From NCBI RefSeq assembly GCF_020906515.1, contig NC_085851.1, positions 1,798,001-1,862,000 of the forward strand: a stretch of DNA of 64,000 nt, read 5' to 3'. The notes beneath the pieces were generated by a model. It searched no databases. It was not told where the DNA came from and saw nothing but the letters and a program-made list of their open reading frames with translations. How positions within the stretch are numbered: position 1 is the stretch's first letter; the number at the start of each line of letters is the position of its first letter. The translations under genes were made by a program, and so were the position numbers. Below, in pieces: positions 20,863 to 30,980 of this stretch. Origin of the DNA: Vanrija pseudolonga. Lineage: Eukaryota > Basidiomycota > Tremellomycetes > Trichosporonales > Trichosporonaceae.

Positions 20863-21194
20863 ATGAGCTGCTGGGCCGTGCTGTACCCGCCGCTGCCGCT
20901 GCCGCTGTCCCCCCAACCGCCGCTGCCGCCATCCGACGCCATGGCCGTCGCGAGCGTGCACGCGCTGCCGCCGCCAGCGCCGAGCAAGTGGGTCGCGGCT
21001 GAGAGCGTCCGTCAATGCTGACTCGACGCAGCGCAATGGACATGCCCTCGTTCTTCAGCACGCCTGATTCGACCCCGTCGACATCCGCGCCAGCGCAGTT
21101 CGCCTGCCCCCTGTGCGGGCTGCTGTCCACCTGCCCCATGTGCTGGAACCGCCAGCTGAGCCTGCTCCACCCGTCGGCGAGCACTGGCTCGTGA
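20863..21194 (+). CDS. Possible CxxC microprotein
   Basis: Unrecognised small gene, 95 aa, from two exons 20863-20987 and 21032-21194. The 44-nt intron has a GTGGGT donor, a CTGAC branch point and a CGCAG acceptor, and the frame is open only when spliced. The first half is Pro/Leu-rich (LYPPLPLPLSPQPPLPP); the second ends in a pair of CxxC motifs (CPLCGLLSTCPMCW) that could bind one zinc ion. No signal peptide. The Pro/Leu-rich half could arise from simple GC-rich repeats, so coding status rests on the intron and the cysteines. Confidence 0.5.
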
Positions 21195-21650
21195 ACAAGT
21201 ACAGAGAGAGGTGCGGGGCGCCGACAACGGAGCCAGCGCCAGCGCCCCAGAGAACGAACCAACCCCAGATGACCGTGTCGCCGCCGGCTGGCTAGCTAGC
21301 TCGCGGCCCATGTATGTACTACGAATCCGCTCCCCATATTGTAGCCCTACTCATAGGTAGAGAGATATTGGCCGTGGCCGGAATTCGGCGATGCGGGAGG
21401 GGCCGCCACCTCGGAGCTTCGGCGGGTGCAGGCAGGGCGCGCAGGGCTCGGCTCCAACCTAACCAACCCCCCATTCAATGTTTCGGAGGCACCACACCCG
21501 TTCATCTTCCACCGGAGCAAGCTGCGAACCGCGGCAATGCCGGGGCGGTACATGCAGCACGGCAGACGCGGCAGCGAGCGAGCGAGCGAGGGAGTACTGC
21601 ACCGACCAACTCACTCACCTGCGACGCAGCTGAGCTGGAAACGTGCGACT
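21195..21650. other. Intergenic, no gene seen
   Basis: Nothing recognised; a short GCGAGCGAGCGAG run occurs near 21576. Confidence 0.4.
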
Positions 21651-21731
21651 GGCAACGTGGCGGAGTGGTTAACGCGGTTGACTCGAAATCAACTTCCTTC
21701 GGGAGCACATGTTCGAATCATGTCGTTGTCG
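21651..21731 (+). tRNA. tRNA-Ser (CGA), no intron
   Basis: Type II tRNA: acceptor GGCAACG/CGTTGTC with G73, anticodon stem GTTGA/TCAAC, anticodon CGA, variable arm TTCCTTCGGGAG, T loop TTCGAAT. A T-run is only ~25 nt downstream. It ends ~270 nt before the 3' end of the next, minus-strand gene. Confidence 0.93.
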
Positions 21732-21999
21732 TAGCAGTGCAGCGAAGAGCTGTACGTTTTGTTGCTGCTTGGTTGGTCGCGGCGGGTGCGAAGATCGGTG
21801 GGTGCGAGACATGAGGCGCGAGCGAGGTTGGGTGGCGGCGAGGTGGCGTTTCAGCGTGGCATGGCGGGACTCGCCGACGCGTTCGAAGCCTTTTTGTGGC
21901 TGCTTCGGGCCGCACCTTGTCTCAGTTTAGCATGTCGTGTTCTAAACACGTCGTCGTTAAATTCATTATACATGCGCATGATGGCACTGTCCATTCCTT

Positions 22000-24213
22000 C
22001 TACACGAGTTCCCACACGGCGACCGTGTCAAACGACACTCCGACGCGGCGGTGGAGGCGCAGGAACTCGTCGGCGCTCACCCCGCGCCCGGACTTGTCCC
22101 CGAGCGTCTTGAGGACGGCGACGAGCGCGCGGTCGCCCGGTTTACCCAGCCGCCGGGCCTCGACGTCCAGCCACCACCAGCACCCGTCCGGCGAGTGGTG
22201 GAAGGGCACAAACTCGGCCGGGTCGCACAGCGGCATGATCACCAGCGGCGGGGCGCGCCCGCCGTCCGGGCCGTGCACCTCGCTGTTCCAGTGCGCGCAG
22301 ACTTTCGAAAACTGGAGGCGCACGACGGCGTCCGAGCCAGCGGCGATGTACCGCCCCGGCGTGAGGCTGAACGGGTCGATGCCCTCCTTCTCCCCGAAGC
22401 ACTGGGCGAGCGGCACGCCGCGCCCCGGGCCGGCAATATACTCGTCCCACGTGAGGCTGGCGCCGTCTTCGCGGTATGCGTGCGCCGGCTTCTCGGGGAA
22501 ATGCGCCCAGCCAAACTGGTCGTTGGGGCGCGTAAACATCTCAGGCTTGAACTTGCGGTGGTACACCTGCGCCGCCATGTCGACGTAACCTGCGCCCCAG
22601 CACGCGTCGACGAGCTTCCACTCGCCGCCGTCGACCCGCACGGCGTTCCACGCGTGGTTCATGTCGTACGCGGGCACGGGCTCGCCGGCCTGCCAGTCGT
22701 GGTATCCGACGCCTTTGCCGTGCCCGTTCACGACGGTGCACTCGAGCCCCGCGGCGGTCGCGATGGCGGCATACGAGCCCGCATAGCCCGCGCACACGCC
22801 CACCCCGGACAGGATGGACTCGGCGGGGGTTGATGGGGCAATGGCCACGCCGCCGAGGTGGCCGACAAACGACGCGACGTCATAGTCCATGTTATGGTGG
22901 AACCAGGTGAAGATTGCGCGCGCCTTGTCCGTCGCTGAGGGGAACGGGGAGCACAGGTGGTGCGCGAGGAAGCCGATTGGGTCGGAGCGGGGCAGCGTGT
23001 CGCGCGGGTACATGCCGCCGACGGCGTCGGCGGCCGAAAAGTCGCGGCACTGGAGGCAGTCGGGGGAGGCGGGGGGGAGAGGCGGGGACATTGAGTGCGT
23101 TGTCGTCGCTGGTGAGGGGGGAAGCGTCGCCATCTTGGGCCGGTTCCACATCGGCACGGCCGGCGGTGCAGTTGTCGCCTGGGACGGCCGCACCGTGGGC
23201 TGGGGTTTCGCAGACGTCGGGAGAGGCGGCCTCGCAAAGGTCGGCAGTGGCGGCCGCGCCACCCTCGGCGCGGGCATGTCCCCCACCTCCTCCTCCTCGT
23301 CGGGCTCCTCCACAGGCGGGGGGAGCGCGCGCGTCGGCGCGCGAGACACCGGGCTGGTAGGCGAGCGGGGCGGGAGTCGTGGCGGGGGTGGCGGCGCATC
23401 GTCGTCCTCAGGCGGTGGGGGTATGGCGCGTTGCGGCGCCGCCGAGCCGGTCGTGTTGGCCCGCGCAGGCAGGGGCGGGCGCGGCCTGCCCGGCAAGGCT
23501 GGTGGTGTGTCGTCTGCCGGCGGTGGAGGGATGGGCCGCGTCGGCGCGCCGGCGTCCATCGACTGGCTGCGCCTCGGTGCGTGGGCTGCATCGGGTGGCG
23601 GGGGAATCGCGCGTGTCGGTGCGGAGGGGCTCGTTGGCGTCGGCGCCGAGGGACGCCTCGCTCGTGACGGCAGTGGCGGGGGCGTGTCATCGTTGTCGTC
23701 GTCGTCGTCGTCCGCTCGTGATGGCCGGCTGGCCGGCAGCGGTGGTGGCGTTTCCTCCTCCGCTGGCGAGGGCAGCGTGGGCGCCTGGGACGCCCGGCGG
23801 GCGGGTAGTGGTGGCGGCTGTTCCTCCGGTGTGGGGGGGATGCCGCGTGCCGGCGTGGCTGAGGAGCGGTGGGGGAGTGGCGGCGGGTCCTCAGCCTCCG
23901 GCGTAGGGGGCACGGTGCGTGTCGGCGCGCCATACGGGCTGATTGGGGTCGCGGACGATCGGCGGCGGGGGAGGGGCGGCGGCGTGTCGGAGTCTGGCGT
24001 GGGCAGGGGGACCGGTGGCCGGATTCTTGGTGGCGCTGGAGCTTCGGCGCATGACTCGGCCGCCACCCCGCCGTCGATGCTCGCCTGACGCCTTTTGCGC
24101 ACGTCGCCCGCGGCGGCAGGCTTGGGCGGCGCGAGGCCGTCCGCGAGGCGCAGGGCCGCGATACGTTCTTTGAGGCTCTTGAACTCTGGCTCTGGCTCTG
24201 CGGCGTCTGCCAT
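22000..24213 (-). CDS. Transglutaminase-like (Cyk3/KY-type) protein, paralog 1
   Basis: Single exon, 737 aa. The N-terminus has FKSLKERIAALRL. About 370 residues of disordered Pro-rich sequence follow, with many PPPLPxRR and RAIPPPP repeats (class II SH3 ligands) and an Asp run. The C-terminal half starts at CLQCRDFS and holds a transglutaminase-core domain with Cys (~474, GVCAGYAG), His (~520, MNHAWNAV) and Asp (~535, LVDACWG), so the triad looks intact. The domain plus its C-terminal extension resembles Cyk3-type cytokinesis proteins and metazoan KY peptidase. Unlike Cyk3 no SH3 domain is seen, only SH3 ligands. A minus-strand TATATAAG lies ~55 nt upstream. Role in the septum or cortex is inference. 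Confidence 0.85.
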   Translation of the reverse strand: MADAAEPEPEFKSLKERIAALRLADGLAPPKPAAAGDVRKRRQASIDGGVAAESCAEAPAPPRIRPPVPLPTPDSDTPPPLPRRRSSATPISPYGAPTRTVPPTPEAEDPPPLPHRSSATPARGIPPTPEEQPPPLPARRASQAPTLPSPAEEETPPPLPASRPSRADDDDDDNDDTPPPLPSRARRPSAPTPTSPSAPTRAIPPPPDAAHAPRRSQSMDAGAPTRPIPPPPADDTPPALPGRPRPPLPARANTTGSAAPQRAIPPPPEDDDAPPPPPRLPPRSPTSPVSRAPTRALPPPVEEPDEEEEVGDMPAPRVARPPLPTFARPPLPTSAKPQPTVRPSQATTAPPAVPMWNRPKMATLPPSPATTTHSMSPPLPPASPDCLQCRDFSAADAVGGMYPRDTLPRSDPIGFLAHHLCSPFPSATDKARAIFTWFHHNMDYDVASFVGHLGGVAIAPSTPAESILSGVGVCAGYAGSYAAIATAAGLECTVVNGHGKGVGYHDWQAGEPVPAYDMNHAWNAVRVDGGEWKLVDACWGAGYVDMAAQVYHRKFKPEMFTRPNDQFGWAHFPEKPAHAYREDGASLTWDEYIAGPGRGVPLAQCFGEKEGIDPFSLTPGRYIAAGSDAVVRLQFSKVCAHWNSEVHGPDGGRAPPLVIMPLCDPAEFVPFHHSPDGCWWWLDVEARRLGKPGDRALVAVLKTLGDKSGRGVSADEFLRLHRRVGVSFDTVAVWELV

Positions 24214-25005
24214 CGTGGTGAGTGGGTGAGTGGGCGTTCGTCATGCGCTGCGCCGCTACACGCCCTCTTATATACACCCCGACGCCGGCACACATGCACA
24301 AACATTATCCGTCGGACACTCGCCGTCGTCAAGTCGAGACAGATCGACCCGGGGTTAGTCTGGCCTGGCCCTCGGGCCAGGTACCGACTGAAACGCGACC
24401 CAGCGCACCACGGCTCAAAGTGGTAGTGACCGTAGTGGCGGGCACACCAGCATGCATGGTTGGATCGAGAGCATGCCGGTATGTGTTCGTTGCTCGCCAT
24501 GCATAGCGCGCGCACTGGCGCCGTGCCCTGCGTTGCGACCACCGCGCCGCCGTCGCCACCCAACACCTCCCACCACCTCGCCCACACTTTGATCAGTTTT
24601 CACCAGATCGCCACCACCCGAGACAGCCTTCACGTGATGCTCTTAGCCTGTCCCCATTTGGCACGCGCAGGAACCGAGAGGAACTGGATGAGAGCTTGGC
24701 TAGCTTGGTCGCTTGGGCGTGTACCATTCACGACGCCAACATGGTTCCTCGCGTTCCTGGAATGACCACATTCAAGTGAACGGGACGTGCAGCATCCATG
24801 CGTGGCGGTGCCAGTCGTGCAGAGAGTCAGTTCCCGTGTCGTCGTCCGTCAGTCACCAGAGCACCGGCAACGCCGCCCAGCTCCCCCGCACCAATAACGC
24901 GTCTCTACTAGAACCATCATCACACGCAAACGGGCCGCTCCACTCCCATTACTTCTCGTCAAACGGGTTCCTAGGCGAGTCAGCTGGTGCCCACACCTTG
25001 CCCAC
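24214..25005. other. Intergenic
   Basis: Promoter of transglutaminase-like paralog 1 (TATATAAG on the minus strand near 24270) and the 3' flank of the CUE gene. No other gene seen. Confidence 0.5.
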
Positions 25006-26866
25006 TCACTTGGTATACTCGAGCTCCTCGTCGTCATCGTCGTCGTCGCCCAGCTGGTGCGGGCTCACCTCCTCCGTCGGCGTCTTGGGGATCTTCTCCA
25101 CCAGGCTCTTGCCAGTCGCGGGCGGCGACGCGGGCGACGTGGCGTTCTGGAGGCTGGGGTTGGGGTCCTTGTCCAGCGTCGAGAGGTCGACGCGCTTCTT
25201 GGGCAGGAATCCGAGCTTGGCTGGAGGGGTTAGTGTCGCACGGAGACTAGTAACCCACCAAGATCAATCTTGCCGGCGGCACCTCTGTCCGGGCTCGTGG
25301 CACCACCAGCAGCGGGTGACTGCCTTCCGCCAACATTGATGGTGTTGCCCTGGCTGAGCGGCACCGCGTCGTCGTCATACGTGTCGGTCGGCGACCAGCG
25401 TCTCGAGCTGCTGCGGGGAGCGCTGGCAACGGGAGCGGCCGAGCCACCCGTGCTGCCCGACGACTGCGAGATGGTGCGCTGGTTGGCACTAAACTGTCAG
25501 CTTTGGCAACCCCACTTCCACTCACCCAGGACGCTCGCCGGTAGGAGGAGGACCCGAGGGAGCAGCGTAGCCATACTGCTGCTGCTGTCCGTAGCCCTGC
25601 TGGGGGAGATCGACACTTGCGTGGTTGTTCCAACCAGCCGCAGCCTCCTGCTGGGAAACGCGGTTCTCCTCGCGCGTCTGCTGGAACTCGTTGTATCGTG
25701 CCTTTGCCTTGTTGAAGAACGACGAGACAGTCGCCTTGCCGGCTGCATGGTCAGCCACATCCACCGGACCCTACTCACTCTCAGCAAAGTGGTTCAGCTT
25801 CTCCTCGAACGCGACGGCACCAGGCTGCTGGCCGCCAGGGATGGGGCCGCTCGACGCATCGTAGCGCTGCTGGAGGTGGTCCACCTGCGTGCTCGTCGCG
25901 TACGGGTCTGGTCCAGGAGGGCGAGCGCGACGGACGCGCGGCTGGTACGGCAGGACCTCGGGGATCTGGCTCTGCTGCTGCGTGCGGTCGCCCGGGTGGC
26001 CGCGAGGAGCACGCGCCGCGCGCCGGCGGGCGTCATCCTCCTGGTCCTGCAAGTGCAGAGCGCGCGCAAACTCCTCGTCGAGGTCGACCTGCGGCTACGG
26101 TTGTCAGCCTCGTGCGCAAAGTACAGACCGCCACAACCAAGCCATGTCGTCATTCATGAGCGGTGCGAGGTGCATGCAGAGTGCGCACAGGCGCAGAAGA
26201 TTGGACACTGCCATACCCGCTGCCAGTACGCATCCGCGTCCCACCGCACCGCGTCTTCGTCCATCCTCGCACCTGATAGATCCACGGGGTCTGGAAGGCG
26301 CGAGTGGCCCGACTGGCGTTCACCGCGTGCCCAGAGTCACCCCCGCGCCAATACTTGCCGACTTGCTCGCCCACAGCCTTGGTGCTTGCAAGTAGCGACT
26401 CTTGCCACCCTCCTGTCGAGTGCTGCGCATCCCAGACCTCGATGCGCTCTCTCGCGGCACGCTCTCTCGCTGTGGCAGCACTCACATGGTCCTCCGAGAC
26501 AGGTTGGGCCGACGTGTCAGGCTTGAACTCGGGGTCGGTCATCTGCAGCAGGCTCTCGATGGCGCGGTCCTGGCTGCCGCCAACGCTCTCGAGTACCATC
26601 TCGATGACGCCCGTGTCGACGGTTGGGAACATGACAGCGAGCTCGTTGACCTTGGGGTTGGCGTGGGCCGGGGCCGGCGGGGCGGCGGCTGGAGCAGCAG
26701 GAGCAGCAGCAGGCGTCGTCGTCGTGTCGGCTGGCTTGGCAACCGTGTCGGCGGTGGCTTCGGCGAGTAGGTCGGCCGTGGCCTCTGTCACGGGCGCCGT
26801 GGGGCTCGCCACCGGCTCGGTAACCTTGGGGCTTGTTGGCGATGTCGGCTTGGGAGATGTTGACAT
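25006..26866 (-). CDS. CUE-domain ubiquitin-binding protein (Cue5-like)
   Basis: Minus-strand exons 26273-26866, 25779-26088, 25526-25742, 25259-25488, 25006-25220 give 521 aa. An Ala/Pro/Thr-rich start is followed by a CUE domain at about residues 70-114 (NPKVNELAVMFPTVDTG, with MFP and the closing di-leucine type SLLQM), which binds ubiquitin. Further on come DLDEEFARALHLQDQEDDARRR, a Gln/Gly/Tyr-rich patch and an acidic end (DDDDDDEELEYTK). This order fits the fungal Cue5 family, receptors for ubiquitinated aggregates in autophagy. The first intron (184 nt) is long and may hide a further small exon. An in-frame ATG 17 codons upstream is an alternative start. Confidence 0.87.
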
Positions 26867-27490
26867 TGCGGTGGTTGTTGAGTGGATGGTGGCAAGAAGA
26901 GTCGAAGACAATGTCACGATGTCTGTGGGAGTGACGGCGAGCAGGGAGACTGACGCACGACACTGGCGCGGCGCGCGGCTCGCGGCTGTGCGTCATCGCT
27001 TCTGACGCATTTTCTAAATGGATTAGAAAAGTGTTTGTAATGACACGTGGCCGTTTCGGAGAGCGGAGCAATTCCCAATTACCCTGATTAACCCTTGAAG
27101 CAGTGTCAACAAGGCCAAGCCATCTCGCGAGATTAGATCAGAGCAAACCACGCACTAGTCGGCACAACTTGGCCCGATACACCGCAGCATGGTCCCCTGC
27201 CCGACAACACCGCACGCAGCACGGGACCGACTGGCATCGCTTGGCATTATGCACAAGTTGACTTTAACAATAATACAAGTAGAAGCATCAAAGGAGGGCC
27301 CGACTCCATCTCGACATCCACTCGGCGCTAGCAGTGTGCCCAGACCAAGTCCGCCCCGGCCCCGCGTTTCATCGGCGCGTACCTTGACAACAGCAGCCGA
27401 GGAGCGCACGAGCGCATGACCACCCCACCACCACCACCCCGCGCATAAATACCCTCTTCTCAACTTGTGATTGTTGCCTCCCCCCACACC
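26867..27490. other. Divergent promoter region
   Basis: Between the CUE gene (minus) and the second transglutaminase-like gene (plus). GCATAAATACCC near 27443 is a TATA-like element ~45 nt before the latter. No gene. Confidence 0.5.
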
Positions 27491-29587
27491 ATGGCCGAAG
27501 ACGAAGAGCCGCAGTTCAAGAGCCTCAAGGACCGCATCGCGGCGCTCAACCTCGGCGCGGGGGGTGCAGCGCCCGTGCCAGCACCGGCTCCGCTAGCACC
27601 AAAGGCACGGCCCTCACCGCTGGTCCCAGCGTCCAAGCCTGCACCGCCCGCTCCAAGGCCCCACCACCACGAGGAGCTGCACAATGGCGACGACGCCGCC
27701 GAGCTCCCGCAGTACATCGCCAAGCGCGGGTTACCGCCCCCAAAGACCAACGGCTCTGTCGCCCCGCCCCCGACCCACACTGCACGCGACGAGAAGCAGC
27801 TCGACCGCCTCAAGCGCCCGACGGCCCCCAAGGTCTTTCCCAAGCGGCCGGAGAAGCCAGCCCCAACGTACAGCTACCACAAGGAGATGGCGCCGCCTGT
27901 ACGGCGGACGTCGTCGTCGACATCAGCGGAACACGACACGCCGACAAGCCCCCCGCGAGCGCCGCCCCTGCTTCCCCACCGTGGCTCTGACGCAACTCCA
28001 AGCTTACCTCCCCGCCGTCCATCGATCGAGCCGGAGGCACACCGGCCGGGTCTTCCCCCACGCAAACCGTCAGACAACACGCCCAAGCTCCCGCCCCGCC
28101 GGCCGTCGGTGGACCCACATCACGCCGCCCCGGGGCTGCCTGCTCGCCGGCCGTCGATCGAGCCCGTTGCTCGCGCGGTGCCGCCCCTGCCTTCCAAGCC
28201 ACCATTACCGACCACCTCCAAGCCGCCGCTGCCGACGTCGTCAAAGCCCGCACTACCGTCTGCACCGAAGCCTGCGCTGCCGTCTTCGGCCAAGCCGGGG
28301 CTGCCATCGTCAGCCAAGCCGACATTGCCGTCCTCACCGAAGCCCGCGTCGCCAGCCCCGCCACGAAAGCTCCAGTGGCCCCCGCAGGAGCTCACTCCAG
28401 ACGAGGTGCCCTCAACACCGCCAGTCAACGACCGCGGCGCACCTCCACCTGTGCCGCTCGCCTCTCGCCCCACGTCCAAGCCGAAGCCTGCGGCCCAGTT
28501 CTACGCCGGCCACCACCCCGACCCGCCAGACTGCCTCGTCTGCCGCGACTTCTCCCAGCCGGACCACTATGCGGCGTCGTACCCGCGTGCGAGTCTCCCT
28601 GCGCACGACGCGGTCGGATATCTCGCCGAAGCGCTGTGCGACCCGTTCCCTTCTGCGACAGACAAGGCGCGAGCCATCTTCACGTGGTTCCACTACAACG
28701 TCGCATACGACGTTGCGATGTTCTGCTCGGGTAACCTGAGAGGCATGAGCCCCGAGGAGACGATCCGCACCGGTATGGCTGTGTGCCAGGGCTACGCGGA
28801 CACGTTTGCCGCCATTGCGCAGCGCGCAGGGCTCGAGTGCGTTGTCGTCAGCGGACACGGCAAGGGCGCCGGCATCAAGGACTGGGTGCAGGGCGAGCCG
28901 ATCCCGCGGATGGACTCGAACCATGCGTGGAACGCGGTCCGTATCGAAGGGGGGTGGAAGCTCGTCGACGCGTGCTGGGGTGCGGGGAATATCGATCTCG
29001 CGGCCCAGACGTACGACGCGCACTTTAACCCGATCCACTTCTCGATGCTCAACGATGACTTTGGAAGAACGCATTTCCCCAAGGACCCAGGCCAGTTCTA
29101 CGTGCCCAACCCGCCGAGCTGGGAGGAGTATGTCGTCGGCTCAAACGGCGGTTTCGCGCGTCCGATCGTCACGAGCACCGCGCACGAGGAGGGGATCAAC
29201 CAGTGGAGCATCGAGCCGAGCATCAGCCCCATCCCGCTCGTCGCGTCCGACCCGCCGAGCGTGCGGTTCCAGATGACGACCGTGTGCCCGCACTGGAACG
29301 CGGCGACGAACGGAAAGGGCCCAGAATACCTGTTCATGCTGTACATGCCTTGGCGGAAAGGCAAGGAGGTGCTCATGCCCATGGAGCATGGCGGCGGGTG
29401 GTGGTGGCTCGACGTCTCCATCGACGAGCTCGCACGAGGGCGGGGGCAGAAGGTCACTGTGGTGGTCCTCACCTCGCTCAGTGGACGCGATGGGCGAGGC
29501 ATCACGTCGGAGGAGTACGCCCAGAGTCTGCGGAGCCACGGTGCGTGGAGCTTCTCCAACATGTTCATCGCGTCCTGGGATCTGTAG
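27491..29587 (+). CDS. Transglutaminase-like (Cyk3/KY-type) protein, paralog 2
   Basis: Single exon, 698 aa, paralog of the gene at 22000. It shares the N-terminal FKSLKDRIAALNL, a long Pro-rich linker and the C-terminal domain beginning CLVCRDFS. The linker repeats LPPRRPSxEP and KPxLPSSxKP. The transglutaminase core keeps Cys (~432, VCQGYADTF), His (~478, DSNHAWNAV) and Asp (~493, LVDACWGAG). Conserved ends include WWWLDVSIDEL versus WWWLDVEARRL in paralog 1. The ATG eight codons upstream in the same frame is less likely because the shared N-terminus starts at MAEDEEPQ. The two paralogs point away from each other with the CUE gene between them. Confidence 0.86.
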   Translation: MAEDEEPQFKSLKDRIAALNLGAGGAAPVPAPAPLAPKARPSPLVPASKPAPPAPRPHHHEELHNGDDAAELPQYIAKRGLPPPKTNGSVAPPPTHTARDEKQLDRLKRPTAPKVFPKRPEKPAPTYSYHKEMAPPVRRTSSSTSAEHDTPTSPPRAPPLLPHRGSDATPSLPPRRPSIEPEAHRPGLPPRKPSDNTPKLPPRRPSVDPHHAAPGLPARRPSIEPVARAVPPLPSKPPLPTTSKPPLPTSSKPALPSAPKPALPSSAKPGLPSSAKPTLPSSPKPASPAPPRKLQWPPQELTPDEVPSTPPVNDRGAPPPVPLASRPTSKPKPAAQFYAGHHPDPPDCLVCRDFSQPDHYAASYPRASLPAHDAVGYLAEALCDPFPSATDKARAIFTWFHYNVAYDVAMFCSGNLRGMSPEETIRTGMAVCQGYADTFAAIAQRAGLECVVVSGHGKGAGIKDWVQGEPIPRMDSNHAWNAVRIEGGWKLVDACWGAGNIDLAAQTYDAHFNPIHFSMLNDDFGRTHFPKDPGQFYVPNPPSWEEYVVGSNGGFARPIVTSTAHEEGINQWSIEPSISPIPLVASDPPSVRFQMTTVCPHWNAATNGKGPEYLFMLYMPWRKGKEVLMPMEHGGGWWWLDVSIDELARGRGQKVTVVVLTSLSGRDGRGITSEEYAQSLRSHGAWSFSNMFIASWDL

Positions 29588-29638
29588 TACAGCTATGGTA
29601 CATGTCATTATGTCATTATATTGTTCTGGAACCAGGGG

Positions 29639-30671
29639 TTAGATGTCCAGGTGGTCGACCCCAGTCTTAGCTGCGCACTCTTGCACCATCATCCGGAGCT
29701 GTGGTGGCTGTCAGCAACGGAGCTTAACAGCCAGCGCGAGCACTCTGTACTCACGTCAATGACGCCTGTCTCGACGGCCCGGACGCTGAGCAGCGGCTCG
29801 TGGTGTGGTGTTATTGCCGAGTTGGTCGCGAGTGTGTCAGCGGCGAGTGCAGGAACCCATGGCGTTTGGGCCTGTGGTGTCAGCTAGAATCTATATCGAG
29901 AAGCTGGACATCGAGGCCAAAGTGAGGTAACAACACCCACCCCTTCTGCCGCGCCTGGCTCGACATTGTCGTTCGTCTCGACAATTATTGCCCATGTTGT
30001 GTCATCTGCGATGTCAGCTCCATCGACATGGTCGTACTTGTAGCTAACCTGGGTTGTCTAACAGCTGACCGTCAAGCGCAGCGAGGCGGATGAGGAACGC
30101 GCGAAGGCGGAGTGAGAGGTCCTCTGAAGTCGGAGCGTTCATGATTCTGGGTTGCGTGAGCTTCAACAGCTGGGAGACATGACGAGGCAGCTCAACTCAC
30201 TTCGCTTCCCTCCCTGGCCCCTCCATCCCCTCAAGCGGCATATATCCAACGTCAATGATGAACCGTTCAAGCGGCAGCCCCGTCGTCGTGGTCTTAATCA
30301 CGACGGTCACGCGCCTCGCGGTCCCCTTGTCCATCTCGTCCCGGATCGCAGCGACGACTTTGGAGACATAGTCGCGTACTGCTGGGTGCCGTGATTGGTA
30401 CACTGCCACACCGTGTGCGCGGCGCCTGGTGAACGTTGTGGGCGGGTATACTTGGCGAATGCAGAGAATGGTGTGGATTACGACCTCGACTGGGGTCAGC
30501 TGTGAGGCAAGGGTTATGACGCACGGAACGAGGCAAGGGTGTCGACCGTTTCTGGTGGGTCAGAACGAGTGCTGAAGAAAGTTACCCACCCTTGAAGCTG
30601 ATGCCTAGAGGGCCTTGTGGTTCGACTCTATCTGGTAGGCGTGATGGCCCAGCTCTTGCGTTTGGTGGCAT
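29639..30671 (-). CDS. Rev7/Mad2B HORMA protein, DNA polymerase zeta subunit
   Basis: Accessory subunit of translesion polymerase zeta. Minus-strand exons 30590-30671, 30525-30551, 30201-30489, 30049-30146, 29941-30005, 29755-29871, 29639-29698 give 245 aa with every junction in phase. HORMA features: FLEVVIHTILCIRQVYPP at the start, RRRAHGVAVYQSRHPAVRDY, the ERFIIDV strand, LRAFLIRLAALDGQL, and TTWAIIVETND; then the safety-belt tail WVPALAAD...EPLLSVRAVETGVIDLRMMVQE. The second exon is only 27 nt. Length matches fungal Rev7. No nearby gene of the same pathway apart from the Fpg glycosylase 28 kb away. Confidence 0.93.
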
Positions 30672-30980
30672 GGCGTGGTCGACGAGATGAGACAAGTGGA
30701 GGAAGGTCTGTCGTCAACAACAATTCGCGCCGTCGCGGTTGACGGTGGTCGTCGATTGTGGAGGTGGACGATGCGACTGGCCGGATTTTAACGGAAGCAA
30801 TTTCGCACCATCATTTCGCTAGCGTCCCCCTGCCTTTCCTTCCCTTCCAACGCACGCACAAACAAAGCGGCGCATCTCACACAAACACGACGACACTTTG
30901 CTTCTTCACATCGTCACTTTGCCATTCAGCATCCATCCACTCCTTTTTATACTAACATTACAGCAGTAGGGGCCTACAAT
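30672..30980. other. Divergent promoter Rev7 / Heh1-Man1
   Basis: 309 bases, no gene; TTTTTATACTAAC near 30945 is a possible TATA element for the plus-strand gene. Confidence 0.5.

Noticed and set aside
22728-24587. 619-codon minus-strand frame and 399-codon plus-strand frame over the same DNA
   Set aside because: Both are shadows of the Pro-rich linker of transglutaminase-like paralog 1; composition is Arg/His/Pro or Gly/Ser only.
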